Shown here: positions 1-9,987 of the stretch, piece by piece
How the letters are laid out: each line of letters opens with the position of its first letter
How positions within the stretch are numbered: the stretch's first letter is position 1
Origin: Clostridia bacterium
GTDB lineage: Bacteria > Bacillota > Clostridia > Oscillospirales > Acutalibacteraceae
Length of the DNA stretch: 64,000 bases
Assembly (NCBI GenBank): GCA_017437005.1
Contig: JAFSBZ010000039.1
Span: 1 to 64,000, forward strand
Direction: 5' to 3'
Position numbers and translations under genes: made by a program
The notes under the pieces: generated by a model
The model's database searches: none
The model's input: the letters and a program-made list of their open reading frames with translations, nothing else
What the model was told of the DNA's origin: nothing

Positions 1-222
1 AGCATCTGTCTCGTACTCAACGTGAGCGGTGTTGATTGTGATACCACGTTCTCTTTCTTCAGGTGCCTTATCGATGTTTGCATAGTCTTCAAAAGAAGCC
101 TGGCCCTTGAGTGAAAGATACTTTGTAATTGCAGCAGTAAGAGTAGTCTTACCATGGTCAACGTGACCGATTGTACCAATGTTAACATGTGGCTTATTAC
201 GTTCGAATTTAGCTTTTGCCAT
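1..222 (-). CDS. tuf: Elongation factor Tu, 5' part only (cut by window start)
   Basis: EF-Tu delivers aminoacyl-tRNA to the ribosome as a GTPase. Only the first 74 codons are present; the gene runs off the left edge. The P-loop GHVDHGKT is at residues 19-26, and the conserved RGITIN stretch of switch I follows near residue 60. The ATG at 222 has a strong AGGAGG Shine-Dalgarno 8 bases upstream. It is the last gene of the rpsL-rpsG-fusA-tuf cluster and lies 96 bases after the fusA stop; it may be transcribed both from rpsL and from a local promoter. Confidence 0.97.
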   Translation of the reverse strand, partial: MAKAKFERNKPHVNIGTIGHVDHGKTTLTAAITKYLSLKGQASFEDYANIDKAPEERERGITINTAHVEYETDA

Positions 223-274
223 TTTTGTTTCCTCCTAAAAAGTAAGATAAATTTTAGATAAATATAGTTTACCA

Positions 275-302
275 AATAATATTTGAAATTTCAAGTATTA
301 TT
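275..302. repeat. 28-bp near-perfect palindrome between fusA and tuf
   Basis: Two 14-base arms (AATAATATTTGAAA and TTTCAAGTATTATT) pair with one mismatch and no loop. On the minus strand there is no T-run after it, so it does not look like a terminator. On that strand TTGAAA, 17 bases, TAAACT can be read across it as a weak sigma-A promoter for tuf, so an operator or a 5' mRNA structure is possible. Its function is unknown. Confidence 0.5.
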
Positions 303-318
303 TGAAAAGTTTAAAAGA

Positions 319-2397
319 TTAATTTTTAGCTCTGTTAGAGATAATCTTTTCAGCAATGCTCTTTGGAACTTCCTTGTAACCGTCTGGTTCCATTACATAC
401 TGACCACGGCCCTGTGTTTTAGAACGAAGGTCGGTAGCGTAACCAAACATATCACCAAGAGGTACGCGAGCATTAATCTGCTTAAGACCTGAACGGTCTT
501 CAAAGCCCTGAATTTCGCCACGACGTGAGTTAAGGTCACCGATAACGTCACCCATGTATTCTTCAGGAACAATAACTGTAACCTTCATAATTGGCTCAAG
601 AAGAGCAGGATCAGCTATACGGCAAGCTTCTTTAAATGCCATACTACCTGCGATCTTAAATGCCATTTCAGAAGAGTCAACTTCGTGGTATGAACCATCG
701 TAAAGTGTTACCTTAACGTCAACTACAGGGTAGCCTGCAAGTACACCTGAGTGCAATGCGCCCTGAATACCTTGGTCAACAGCAGGAATATATTCCTTAG
801 GAACTGTACCACCGGTAACAGCATTAATAAATTCATAGCCCTTACCTGTCTCGTTAGGCTCAAGAATGATCTTAACGTGACCGTACTGACCAGAACCACC
901 AGACTGACGTTTGTACTTAGTTTCGTGGTCAACCTTCTTGCGAATGCTTTCTTTGTAAGCAACCTGAGGAGCACCAACGTTTGCTTCAACCTTAAATTCG
1001 CGGAGCAAACGGTCAACGATGATTTCAAGGTGTAACTCACCCATACCGGCAATAATTGTCTGTCCGGTTTCTTCATCGGTATAGCACTTAAAGGTTGGAT
1101 CTTCTTCAGCAAGCTTTGCAAGAGCAATGCCCATCTTTTCCTGACCTGCTTTTGTCTTTGGCTCAATAGCAACACGGATAACAGGCTCAGGGAAGTTCAT
1201 TGATTCAAGAATTACAGGATGCTTTTCATCACAAAGGGTATCACCTGTTGTGGTGTTTTTAAGACCAACAGCCGCTGCGATATCACCTGCGTAGCAGGTT
1301 TCAAGCTCTTCACGGTTGTTAGCGTGCATCTGCAAAATACGTCCCATTCTTTCGCGGTTTTGCTTAACCGAGTTGTATACGCCAGCGCCTGCATCAACAG
1401 TACCTGAATATACACGGAAGTAGCAAATTTTACCTACGTATGGGTCAGTAGCAATCTTGAAAGCCAATGCTGCAAATGGCTCCTCATCAGAAGAAATTCT
1501 CTGCTCTTCTTCATCGGTATCAGGATTAATACCCTTAATAGCTTCTACGTCGGTAGGAGCAGGCATATAATCAACGATAGCGTCAAGAAGTGGCTGAACA
1601 CCCTTGTTACGATAAGAAGTACCGCAGCAAACAGGAACCATCTCGTTAGCAATTGTAGCTTTACGGATGATAGCCTTCATTTGTTCAACGGTAGGCTCTT
1701 CACCCTCAAAGTATTTTTCCATAAGCTCTTCGTCCATTTCAACAATAGACTCAATAAGAGCGTTACGATACTTTGCAGCAAGTTCTTTCATATCCTCAGG
1801 AATTGGTTCACGACGAACATCTTTACCGAGGTCATCATAATAAATTTCAGCATCATTGTTTACAAGGTCAATGATACCCTTAAATGTGTCTTCACTACCG
1901 ATAGGAAGCTGAATCGGAACTGCGTTGCAGTTGAAACGCTCTTTAATCATATCGAGTACGTGATAGAAGTCAGCACCCATAATGTCCATCTTGTTCACGT
2001 AGATCATACGGGGAACTTTATATTCATTAGCCTGATGCCAAACGGTTTCAGACTGTGGTTCAACACCGCCCTTTGCGCAAAGTACGGTTACAGAACCGTC
2101 AAGTACGCGGAGTGAACGCTGAACTTCAACTGTAAAGTCAACGTGTCCGGGAGTGTCGATAATATTGATACGATGGTCATTCCAGAAACATGTGGTAGCA
2201 GCAGAAGTAATGGTAATACCACGCTCCTGCTCCTGAGCCATCCAGTCCATAGTTGCGCCACCATCGTGAGTTTCACCCATCTTACGGTTTACACCGGTGT
2301 AGAAAAGGATACGCTCGGTGGTGGTTGTTTTACCGGCGTCGATATGAGCCATAATACCAATATTTCTTGTCATTTCAAGAGATACTTTTCTTGGCAT
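319..2397 (-). CDS. fusA: Elongation factor G
   Basis: Translocation GTPase of the ribosome, 692 residues, the usual bacterial length. The G1 motif AHIDAGKT is at residues 17-24, DTPGHVD (G3) near 82 and NKMD (G4) near 136; domains II-V follow without a break. The ATG at 2397 is preceded by GGAGG. It sits between rpsG and tuf in the standard str operon order. The 41-base gap to rpsG holds a GC-rich hairpin just upstream of its Shine-Dalgarno. Confidence 0.98.
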   Translation of the reverse strand: MPRKVSLEMTRNIGIMAHIDAGKTTTTERILFYTGVNRKMGETHDGGATMDWMAQEQERGITITSAATTCFWNDHRINIIDTPGHVDFTVEVQRSLRVLDGSVTVLCAKGGVEPQSETVWHQANEYKVPRMIYVNKMDIMGADFYHVLDMIKERFNCNAVPIQLPIGSEDTFKGIIDLVNNDAEIYYDDLGKDVRREPIPEDMKELAAKYRNALIESIVEMDEELMEKYFEGEEPTVEQMKAIIRKATIANEMVPVCCGTSYRNKGVQPLLDAIVDYMPAPTDVEAIKGINPDTDEEEQRISSDEEPFAALAFKIATDPYVGKICYFRVYSGTVDAGAGVYNSVKQNRERMGRILQMHANNREELETCYAGDIAAAVGLKNTTTGDTLCDEKHPVILESMNFPEPVIRVAIEPKTKAGQEKMGIALAKLAEEDPTFKCYTDEETGQTIIAGMGELHLEIIVDRLLREFKVEANVGAPQVAYKESIRKKVDHETKYKRQSGGSGQYGHVKIILEPNETGKGYEFINAVTGGTVPKEYIPAVDQGIQGALHSGVLAGYPVVDVKVTLYDGSYHEVDSSEMAFKIAGSMAFKEACRIADPALLEPIMKVTVIVPEEYMGDVIGDLNSRRGEIQGFEDRSGLKQINARVPLGDMFGYATDLRSKTQGRGQYVMEPDGYKEVPKSIAEKIISNRAKN

Positions 2398-2410
2398 TTT
2401 AAACCTCCAT

Positions 2411-2427
2411 CCGCGTGTCTCACGCGG
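2411..2427 (-). other. GC-rich hairpin in the rpsG-fusA gap
   Basis: CCGCGTG and CACGCGG form a perfect 7-bp stem with a 3-base loop in an otherwise A+T-rich neighbourhood. In the mRNA it lies between the rpsG stop and the fusA Shine-Dalgarno GGAGG, which begins a few bases after the stem. There is no T-run, so termination is unlikely; a role in coupling, processing or mRNA stability is possible. Confidence 0.5.
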
Positions 2428-2438
2428 TTTTTAACAAA

Positions 2439-2909
2439 TTACCATCTGTAATGAGCAAAAGCCTTGTTTGCTTCTGCTGTTCTGTGCATTTCTTCACGTC
2501 TTTTAACTGCATTACCTAAGCCGTTAGTAGCATCGATAATTTCGTTTGCAAGACGCTCTTTCATTGTGCGCTCTGAACGCTGACGGCTGAACATTGTAAG
2601 CCATCTAAGCGCCAAAGTCTGCTTTCTTTCAGGACGAACCTCAAACGGTACTTGGTATGTTGCACCGCCCTTACGTACTGCTTTACATTCGAGCTGTGGC
2701 ATAATATTTTCCATAGCAGCATCAAATACTTCAAGTGGTTCTTTACCTGTTTTTTCACTAATGATGTCAAACGCGCCGTAAACTATCTTTTGAGCTACAC
2801 CCTTCTTACCGTCAAGCATAATGTTGTTGATAAGGCGAGTAACCTTCTTTGAATTGTAGATAGGATCTGGCAATACATCACGTTTTGCAATAAAGCCTCT
2901 TCTTGGCAT
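2439..2909 (-). CDS. rpsG: 30S ribosomal protein S7
   Basis: Primary 16S rRNA-binding protein of the small-subunit head, 156 residues, the normal size. It begins [16 protein letters not shown], the conserved S7 N-terminus, and continues with [16 protein letters not shown]. The reading frame stays open six codons further upstream, to 2927, but the ATG at 2909 is the start because AAGGAGGG lies 9 bases before it and S7 proteins start with this sequence. It is second in the str operon, 133 bases after rpsL. Confidence 0.97.
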   Translation of the reverse strand: MPRRGFIAKRDVLPDPIYNSKKVTRLINNIMLDGKKGVAQKIVYGAFDIISEKTGKEPLEVFDAAMENIMPQLECKAVRKGGATYQVPFEVRPERKQTLALRWLTMFSRQRSERTMKERLANEIIDATNGLGNAVKRREEMHRTAEANKAFAHYRW

Positions 2910-2979
2910 TGTACTTCCCTCCTTCATAGGAATGATATCATAGGTACTCGAGTTGACAAATTCCCGTTAACACCAAACA

Positions 2980-3004
2980 AGGCTTTTTAACATATATAAA
3001 GCCT
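2980..3004 (-). other. Weak hairpin in the rpsL-rpsG spacer
   Basis: The 133-base gap between rpsL and rpsG holds one 7-bp inverted repeat (AGGCTTT/AAAGCCT, 11-base loop). It is not followed by a T-run. S7 is an autogenous repressor in other bacteria, so a structured spacer could be a regulatory target, but nothing here shows that directly. Confidence 0.25.
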
Positions 3005-3042
3005 GCCGGTTTACAGCAGAGATTGTCTATTCTCTAAAAAAA

Positions 3043-3465
3043 TTATTTCGCACCTGCTTTAGGACGCTTTGCGCCATACTTGGAACGACTTTGCATTCTG
3101 TTAGCTACACCCTGTGTATCAAGTGTACCTCTGATGATGTGATAACGTACACCAGGAAGGTCCTTAACACGTCCGCCACGAATAAGAACAACAGAGTGTT
3201 CCTGAAGATTGTGACCGATACCGGGAATGTAAGCTGATACTTCGATGCCGTTTGAAAGACGTACTCTGGCAATTTTACGAAGAGCAGAGTTAGGCTTCTT
3301 AGGTGTAGAAGTTTTAACAGCTGTGCATACGCCGCGCTTCTGTGGTGAATCGTTGTCGGTAAGGTTGCGCTTCATAGAGTTGTAACCCTTTAAGAGTGCA
3401 GGAGCCTTAGCCTTCTTTTCAACGGTTTCACGACCACTACGAACTAATTGGTTAAAGGTAGGCAC
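3043..3465 (-). CDS. rpsL: 30S ribosomal protein S12
   Basis: Decoding-centre protein of the 30S subunit, 140 residues. The core [31 protein letters not shown] and RSKYG motifs are present. Lys56, first lysine of TPKKPNS, corresponds to E. coli Lys42, so the common streptomycin-resistance substitution at that site is absent. Relative to E. coli there is a short insertion after residue 25, usual in Firmicutes. The start is GTG at 3465, with GGAG 10 bases upstream. First gene of the str operon. Confidence 0.97.
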   Translation of the reverse strand: MPTFNQLVRSGRETVEKKAKAPALLKGYNSMKRNLTDNDSPQKRGVCTAVKTSTPKKPNSALRKIARVRLSNGIEVSAYIPGIGHNLQEHSVVLIRGGRVKDLPGVRYHIIRGTLDTQGVANRMQSRSKYGAKRPKAGAK

Positions 3466-3531
3466 TTTTCACTATCTCCTTTCTTTAAAAAATAGACTCG
3501 ACGAAACACGCATAGTTTCGCACGCTATCAT

Positions 3532-3560
3532 ATAATAACACCAACACCCTTATTTGTCAA
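3532..3560 (-). promoter_or_regulatory. Sigma-A promoter of the rpsL (str) operon
   Basis: On the minus strand TTGACA (3560-3555) and TATTAT (3537-3532) are separated by 17 bases, and TGT immediately before the -10 box gives an extended -10. Transcription would start near 3525, about 60 bases before the rpsL GTG. This is the best promoter match at the left end and fits a highly expressed ribosomal operon. Confidence 0.8.
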
Positions 3561-3587
3561 CAGTTTTTTTCAAACAAATAAGGGTGT
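3544..3587. repeat. 14-bp inverted repeat overlapping the rpsL promoter
   Basis: Perfect 14-base arms (ACACCCTTATTTGT and its complement) are separated by 16 bases. The arm nearer rpsL covers part of the -35 box and most of the promoter spacer. It lies just after the stop of the upstream gene at 3592. On the minus strand the stem is followed by TTGGTGTTATTA rather than T's, so it is a poor intrinsic terminator; it may be a 3' end stabiliser or an operator. Confidence 0.55.
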
Positions 3588-3591
3588 GTAT

Positions 3592-4041
3592 TTAATTGAT
3601 TTTTTTGTTATTTTTAATATTATCTATCGTAAGCGTTATAGCCCAGATTATACACGCGCCGGCCGCGATTGATAGCGCATATTGCAAGGTAATATTTGCA
3701 TAGCTTTTAGCTTCTTCCCAGTTTCGCATTACAGCATTACTACACGTATAGTAAAGCGCTCTGCCGGGAATTAGCGGAATCACCGACGTTATAAAGAAAA
3801 GCGTTGACGGAGCTTTTTTTACACGCGCCATAATTTCACTGTAAAGCGCCGATGAAGCTGATGCTAAAAGTCCTGCAAAGAATATAGCATTCCACCAATG
3901 CATACCAAACAGATACAGTCCCCAATTAAGTAGACCGCCAAGTGCCGCAACTATAAGATATTGCTTTTTAAGTCCAAACAACAATGCAAAACCAAGCGAA
4001 CCTAACATACCGGTAATTAGCTGAATCATAATTTCATTCAT
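3592..4041 (-). CDS. Threonine/serine exporter family, small membrane subunit
   Basis: A 149-residue, very hydrophobic protein with about four or five membrane segments, of the small ThrE_2 (DUF3815) type. In split ThrE systems this half partners a larger DUF1212 half to form a threonine/serine exporter in the cytoplasmic membrane. The motif PLIPGRALYY near residues 90-99 is typical of this half. The start ATG at 4041 overlaps the stop of the upstream large subunit by 4 bases (ATGA), pointing to translational coupling. The exported substrate is inferred from the family only. Confidence 0.85.
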   Translation of the reverse strand: MNEIMIQLITGMLGSLGFALLFGLKKQYLIVAALGGLLNWGLYLFGMHWWNAIFFAGLLASASSALYSEIMARVKKAPSTLFFITSVIPLIPGRALYYTCSNAVMRNWEEAKSYANITLQYALSIAAGACIIWAITLTIDNIKNNKKIN

Positions 4042-4811
4042 ATCGCAATACCTCCCACCAGAAGAATTGCAAGCATAAAACCGACTGCAAGACCAGCCGC
4101 CCAGAGCAAACTTTCAATCAACCGCATAAGTCCCGATATAGTATCACCTACTAAAATATCGCGCATAGAATTAGTAAATGCAATACCTGGAATAAGCAAC
4201 ATTATAACACCTATTATAACCATATCTGTATGCGTTGTTGGTATAAACCTTGTAGCCATACAAATCAATACGCCCACAACAAACGAACATACTATATTAA
4301 ATATTATGTTGTTGGGAAAAATATTTGATATTTTCCTTTGGAAAAAGCAAACAAGCAGTGCAAAAACTGCAGCAATTATTCCATCGAGAATATTGCCACC
4401 AAAAAATACAGCAAACGCACCTGCAGCTAAAGCAGAACCTAAATAAAACTTCCACAAATTTGCAGGCTGCTTACAGCTCTTTATTTCAAGTTCCAACTCT
4501 TCTATTGGTAACGGACTTTCGCAGCACTTACGGCTAAGTGCATTAAGTCCTTCAAGTCGCCATAGTTTGTTGCTGCCGGGACTTTCTACACGTCGGCTTT
4601 CGGTAATAAGATTGCCATCGCCAAATTTCATTGTTACTATAATGCTTGCGGTAATAACCATAACATCAGTTTCGGTTGCGCCGTAGGCCTTGCCCATAAG
4701 TGATAATGTGTTCTCTACACGGCGAACCTCACCACCCGAGCACATCATCATCTCACCCATATCAAGCAGTAAATGTAAAAGTTTATATTCTTCTGCCTTT
4801 GTAAGTGTCAT
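4038..4811 (-). CDS. Threonine/serine exporter family, large subunit (DUF1212)
   Basis: A 257-residue protein with a soluble N-terminal region of about 115 residues followed by about five membrane segments. The N-terminus contains GEMMMCSGGEVRRVE, a conserved signature of the DUF1212/ThrE family, and the membrane half has LLIPGIAFTNSMRDI, also characteristic. It forms a two-gene unit with the small subunit at 3592. AGGTGAG lies just upstream of the ATG at 4811. The family is known for Thr/Ser efflux; the substrate here is not shown by sequence. Confidence 0.87.
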   Translation of the reverse strand: MTLTKAEEYKLLHLLLDMGEMMMCSGGEVRRVENTLSLMGKAYGATETDVMVITASIIVTMKFGDGNLITESRRVESPGSNKLWRLEGLNALSRKCCESPLPIEELELEIKSCKQPANLWKFYLGSALAAGAFAVFFGGNILDGIIAAVFALLVCFFQRKISNIFPNNIIFNIVCSFVVGVLICMATRFIPTTHTDMVIIGVIMLLIPGIAFTNSMRDILVGDTISGLMRLIESLLWAAGLAVGFMLAILLVGGIAI

Positions 4812-4883
4812 GAACTCACCTTCTTTAACTCGAACAATTTAACATATATTTATGTATTTTTCAAGATTAAATTTTATCGTAAT

Positions 4884-5381
4884 TTATTCTGTATAAAATT
4901 TATCTTCTTTCCATTTTTCAGGATTTTTGTCTATGTATTGCCATATTTCCTTATAATCCTCTTCCCCGCGAATTATATGGTCGTATGACCTATACTGCCA
5001 AATATTTTTACCATACTGTTTGTTGCAAAATCTTTTAAATGTTCCCACGAAATTTGAAATTTTAGAATTTGTAGGGACCGGCGTCCCCGACGGTCCGTCA
5101 TCAGACCTTATTATCTCGATTAACATATGTATGTGATTAGGCATAACCACATATTTGTTAATTTTTATATCATCATAAAAATCGGTCATGATTTCAATTT
5201 GTTGATTTGCAATTTCGCCATATTCGGTAAATTTTATTTGCGGACCGTCAAGGATGCCGGTCCCTACAATGTCGCATAAAAGTTTTCGCTTATCCTTGGT
5301 ACACATCGTTATAAAATAATATCCGTCTTGGCTGTAATCGTAATCTTTGAGTCTTATATGTTTTCTTTTAGGTAATTGCAT
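4884..5381 (-). CDS. REP-associated tyrosine transposase (RAYT, Y1/HUH family)
   Basis: A 165-residue single-domain Y1 transposase of the IS200/TnpA-REP type, a single-strand DNA nickase thought to mobilise REP hairpins. The HUH metal motif is H83-I-H85 in MPNHIHMLI, and the likely nucleophile is Tyr133 in SYDHIIRG. AGGTGAT-like GGTGAT precedes the ATG at 5381. Two stretches of the gene are copies of the GTAGGG hairpin repeats found elsewhere in the window: residues 39-47 (VGTGILDGP) and 95-104 (DGPSGTPVPT), in opposite orientation, both read through in frame. There are no terminal inverted repeats or a partner tnpB, so this is probably a domesticated single-copy RAYT rather than an insertion sequence. 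Confidence 0.88.
   Translation of the reverse strand: MQLPKRKHIRLKDYDYSQDGYYFITMCTKDKRKLLCDIVGTGILDGPQIKFTEYGEIANQQIEIMTDFYDDIKINKYVVMPNHIHMLIEIIRSDDGPSGTPVPTNSKISNFVGTFKRFCNKQYGKNIWQYRSYDHIIRGEEDYKEIWQYIDKNPEKWKEDKFYTE
5071..5100 (+). repeat. REP-like element A, inside the RAYT gene
   Basis: GTAGGGACCGG, a short spacer and CGGTCCG form a hairpin (stem GGACCG/CGGTCC) with GTAG directly 5' of it. The 27-base core is identical to element C at 44808-44834, read on the other strand. It is coding in the transposase, giving DGPSGTPVPT. TnpA-REP of E. coli recognises a GTAG tetranucleotide beside a hairpin, which this layout resembles. Confidence 0.8.
5241..5267 (-). repeat. REP-like element B, inside the RAYT gene
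   Basis: Read on the minus strand this is GTAGGGACCGG, a short loop region and CGGTCCG, matching element A at 24 of 27 positions. It encodes residues 39-47 of the transposase (VGTGILDGP). It faces element A with about 140 bases between them, so the gene contains an inverted pair of REP modules. Confidence 0.78.
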
Positions 5382-5768
5382 TTATATCACCATCGAAAAC
5401 AAAAACAAACCCACAGCATCTAACAATAGTCCAGTAATTATACTAATCAATGTGACTAAATGCCCCAAATATTGCTTTATTAAAATCATAAATACATTTA
5501 CAAGACCTATTCCAATAGAACAAGAACCTATCAGCCCCAAAAAGAAACCTATTGCACCGTACATATTACCAATTTGTGTTGTAGGCTCAAACGCACTAGT
5601 TGGCGTTACACAAAAAAAGATTATAAGAGGAAAAAATAATATCACAATAGACACAATTGTGTGAAATGTATACCATATTCCGTATTTTTCTTTTAATTCT
5701 TTTTCTTGTTTTGGTGAAAAATACTTTTTGGCATTTTTAGGAATTTTCCAATAATCATTAAATTTCAC
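5382..5768 (-). CDS. Small multi-pass membrane protein, unknown function
   Basis: About 128 residues. The first 30 are polar with a lysine- and glutamate-rich stretch, followed by three or four hydrophobic segments (roughly residues 35-55, 68-90, 90-110 and 112-128). I do not recognise the family. It stops one base before the transposase ATG, so the two may be cotranscribed. The start is uncertain: GTG at 5768 is 11 bases past the AGG of AGGTGAT, whereas ATG at 5777 overlaps that site. Confidence 0.6.
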   Translation of the reverse strand: MKFNDYWKIPKNAKKYFSPKQEKELKEKYGIWYTFHTIVSIVILFFPLIIFFCVTPTSAFEPTTQIGNMYGAIGFFLGLIGSCSIGIGLVNVFMILIKQYLGHLVTLISIITGLLLDAVGLFLFSMVI

Positions 5769-5843
5769 TAAACTCATCACCTATAAATTTTCTTAATTAC
5801 ATATAGATTAATAATACCACAAGTTCATTATTATTACAACAAA

Positions 5844-5876
5844 TAAAAAAGAGAGATAGCAAACACTATCTCTCTT
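5844..5876 (-). terminator. Terminator of groSL
   Basis: A perfect 11-bp stem (AAGAGAGATAG/CTATCTCTCTT) with a 6-base loop is followed on the minus strand by a T-run. It lies about 20 bases after the groL stop and closes the groS-groL unit. Confidence 0.9.
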
Positions 5877-5897
5877 AAAATTTATTTTGTATAACTA

Positions 5898-7837
<1,940 letters not shown>

Positions 7838-7882
7838 AATAAAAATCTCCTTTTACTGCGTTGCAGTTATTTTATATTAGTA

Positions 7883-7910
7883 ATTATATCCAATAAATTT
7901 TAAAAGTCAA
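7883..7910 (-). promoter_or_regulatory. Sigma-A promoter of groSL
   Basis: On the minus strand TTGACT (7910-7905) and TATAAT (7888-7883) are 16 bases apart. It lies 46 bases before the groS start. No TTAGCACTC/GAGTGCTAA inverted repeat is present between the promoter and groS. Confidence 0.75.
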
Positions 7911-7926
7911 GCAAAGTCAAAAACAT

Positions 7927-8847
7927 TTAAACTTTTGTTAACAGATTATTCGCAATACCCTTTGGTATGACAAATTTCACTGCGTTTTTCACAAGCTCAA
8001 ATTTCATATTTGTGGTTTCAATAATCTCACCGTCAAGATTTACCGGTATCGGTTTGTCAGAAGTAAATTCCATACTTGTGCAGTTTTTAAGCGTACAGCA
8101 ATCAAGCTTTTTGTGTTCACCTTTTTTATAAACACCTAAAAACTTAAGAATTTTTAATTTTGATATTTTATCTACCAAAGTAAAATCAAGCTTGTTGTCA
8201 TAAGGCACAGCCTCGGGTGCGCCCTTATAACCGCCGCCATAATACGGCGCATTAGCAATTACAGCAAAAAGGCAGTTTTTACGCTGCGGAGCTTCGCCGT
8301 CAACCGAAATGTCTGCCGTTATGCCAAGCTTGCCTAAAAAGGTTTTTACAATAGCGAGCGTATAGGCAAAAGAACCCGACACAAGCGGCCAGTTTTTAAA
8401 AAGTGCCATATCACGTGCAACTACGGCATCCATACCAACCGAGCAACCGTTAAGGCAGTATTTATCGCCCGCCTTAATTAAATCCATTTCCATTGTTTCG
8501 CCGTCAATTTGTTCGGCAATATTCATAAAGTTATCACGACTTTTAAAAAACTTTAAAAAATCGTTTGCCGAACCGCAAGGGATTACTCCAAGCTCTACGT
8601 TACTATGTCCTGTAATACCATTAAGAACCTCAAAAACGGTTCCCTCGCCACCGCACGCAAACATACGAATACTATCGCCTGTTTCCGCCTCACGCTTTGC
8701 ATCAGCCTGCGCATCTCCAATAGCGGTGGTTATATGTATTTTTACTTCTTCACTTTTATCGGCAAAATATGATTTTACAGAATTGATAATCTCCTCTTGC
8801 GCATTTCCCTTGCCTGCTACGGGGTTAATATAAAAAATATATCTCAT
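7927..8847 (-). CDS. Diacylglycerol kinase-family lipid kinase (YegS/DgkB type)
   Basis: A 306-residue soluble lipid kinase. YINPVAGKGNAQ at the N-terminus is the family's phosphate-binding start and GGEGTVFEVLNGI near residue 84 is the nucleotide-binding GGDGT motif, with E in place of D. The C-terminal beta-sandwich contains IPVNLDGEII, typical of DgkB/YegS. It probably phosphorylates diacylglycerol or a related lipid at the membrane. It starts 4 bases after the methyltransferase gene, so the two are likely cotranscribed. Confidence 0.88.
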   Translation of the reverse strand: MRYIFYINPVAGKGNAQEEIINSVKSYFADKSEEVKIHITTAIGDAQADAKREAETGDSIRMFACGGEGTVFEVLNGITGHSNVELGVIPCGSANDFLKFFKSRDNFMNIAEQIDGETMEMDLIKAGDKYCLNGCSVGMDAVVARDMALFKNWPLVSGSFAYTLAIVKTFLGKLGITADISVDGEAPQRKNCLFAVIANAPYYGGGYKGAPEAVPYDNKLDFTLVDKISKLKILKFLGVYKKGEHKKLDCCTLKNCTSMEFTSDKPIPVNLDGEIIETTNMKFELVKNAVKFVIPKGIANNLLTKV

Positions 8848-8851
8848 TGTT

Positions 8852-9985
8852 TTATATCCCTTTATTTTTAAAGTACATAAACAGTTGACACTTAATCATA
8901 CCGTTATAAAGCTTACGACGTTTATCAGCGGTTTCACCAAAATGCTTTTCAAACTCATCGTGTGGGCTTATTACAAAATACTTTTTACCTGGCGCGCGGT
9001 CAAAACGTTCGCCCATTGTTTTGTAAAGCTTTTCAGCTTCACGTACATCGAGCAATCGCTCACCGTAAGGTGGATTTGTAATAACAAGTAAACGCTCATC
9101 GGGAGTTTTAAAGTCATGTATATCACCAACTGCTGCTTTAACGTATTTTTCCACCCCTGCTTTTTTAGCATTTGCAAGTGTAAGCTCTACTGAGGCGGGG
9201 TCAATATCATAGCCTTGCGCTTTAAAATCAATGTTTTTAATAATTAAATCCTGTGCGCGCATACGTTCTTGTTGCCAGACGGTCTTTGGTATTGAACTAA
9301 AACGCTCTGCCGCAAAAAATCGACGTAATCCAGGCGCTGTTTTGGTAGCCATTAAAGCCGATTCTATAAGCAACGTACCGCTACCGCAAAACGGGTCGTA
9401 AATGTGTGTGTCGGGAAAAATTCGCGCCAAATCACACATAGCCGCACCCAATGTTTCTTTAAGCGGAGCATCGTTAGAATTGCGGCGGTAACCGCGTTTG
9501 TGAAGTCCCTCACCCGAAGTATCAATTGTTACGGTTACATTATCTTTAATTATGGTAAAACGAATTTTAAATTCAGCGCCTGTTTCTGCGAACCAGCTAA
9601 TACGATACTTTGACGAAAGCCTGTTTACTATCGCTTTCTTTATTATAGACTGACAGTCAGGAATACTAAAAAGTGTTGAATTTATACTTGAACCTGCGCT
9701 TACAGGAAAAGCGTCATCTTTACCAATAAACCGCTCCCAAGGAAGCGCTTTTACTTTGTCAAAAAGCTCGGTAAAGGTGGTAGCATGAAACTGCCCCATA
9801 TTTATAAGTATGCGCTCGGCAAATCGAGAATTTATATTCGCGCGAGCAAGCATATTAAAATCGCCTTCAAGTAATACTCTGCCGTTTTCTGCCTCAACCT
9901 TTTCAAAACCCATTCGTCTGAATTCATCAGCGGCAATACTTTCTACACCGAACAAACACGGCGCTATCATTTTTATGTTTTCCAT
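8852..9985 (-). CDS. THUMP-domain class I SAM-dependent RNA methyltransferase (RlmL-N/YpsC-like)
   Basis: A 377-residue protein with an N-terminal ferredoxin-like/THUMP region (about 1-150) and a C-terminal Rossmann methyltransferase. DPFCGSGTLLIE is the SAM-binding loop and ITNPPYGERL the catalytic NPPY motif, which indicates methylation of an exocyclic amine. The family modifies 23S rRNA guanine N2; the exact target is inferred. Its frame is open further upstream to 10024, but the ATG at 9985, with AAAGGAAAT before it and the preceding gene's stop at 9988, is the sensible start. Confidence 0.88.
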   Translation of the reverse strand: MENIKMIAPCLFGVESIAADEFRRMGFEKVEAENGRVLLEGDFNMLARANINSRFAERILINMGQFHATTFTELFDKVKALPWERFIGKDDAFPVSAGSSINSTLFSIPDCQSIIKKAIVNRLSSKYRISWFAETGAEFKIRFTIIKDNVTVTIDTSGEGLHKRGYRRNSNDAPLKETLGAAMCDLARIFPDTHIYDPFCGSGTLLIESALMATKTAPGLRRFFAAERFSSIPKTVWQQERMRAQDLIIKNIDFKAQGYDIDPASVELTLANAKKAGVEKYVKAAVGDIHDFKTPDERLLVITNPPYGERLLDVREAEKLYKTMGERFDRAPGKKYFVISPHDEFEKHFGETADKRRKLYNGMIKCQLFMYFKNKGI

Positions 9986-9987
9986 CT

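Noticed and set aside
723..1175. A 150-codon open frame antiparallel or shifted within fusA
   Set aside because: It lies in another frame of an intact EF-G gene and its product is unlike any protein; the same applies to similar long frames inside groL, recJ, uxaC and the histidine phosphatase gene.
2950..2960. TTGACA on the plus strand in the rpsL-rpsG gap
   Set aside because: No -10 box follows at a suitable distance and no plus-strand gene lies downstream.
5071..5267. CRISPR-like repeat pair
   Set aside because: Only two copies in inverted orientation inside a coding gene; no array of direct repeats with spacers and no cas genes.
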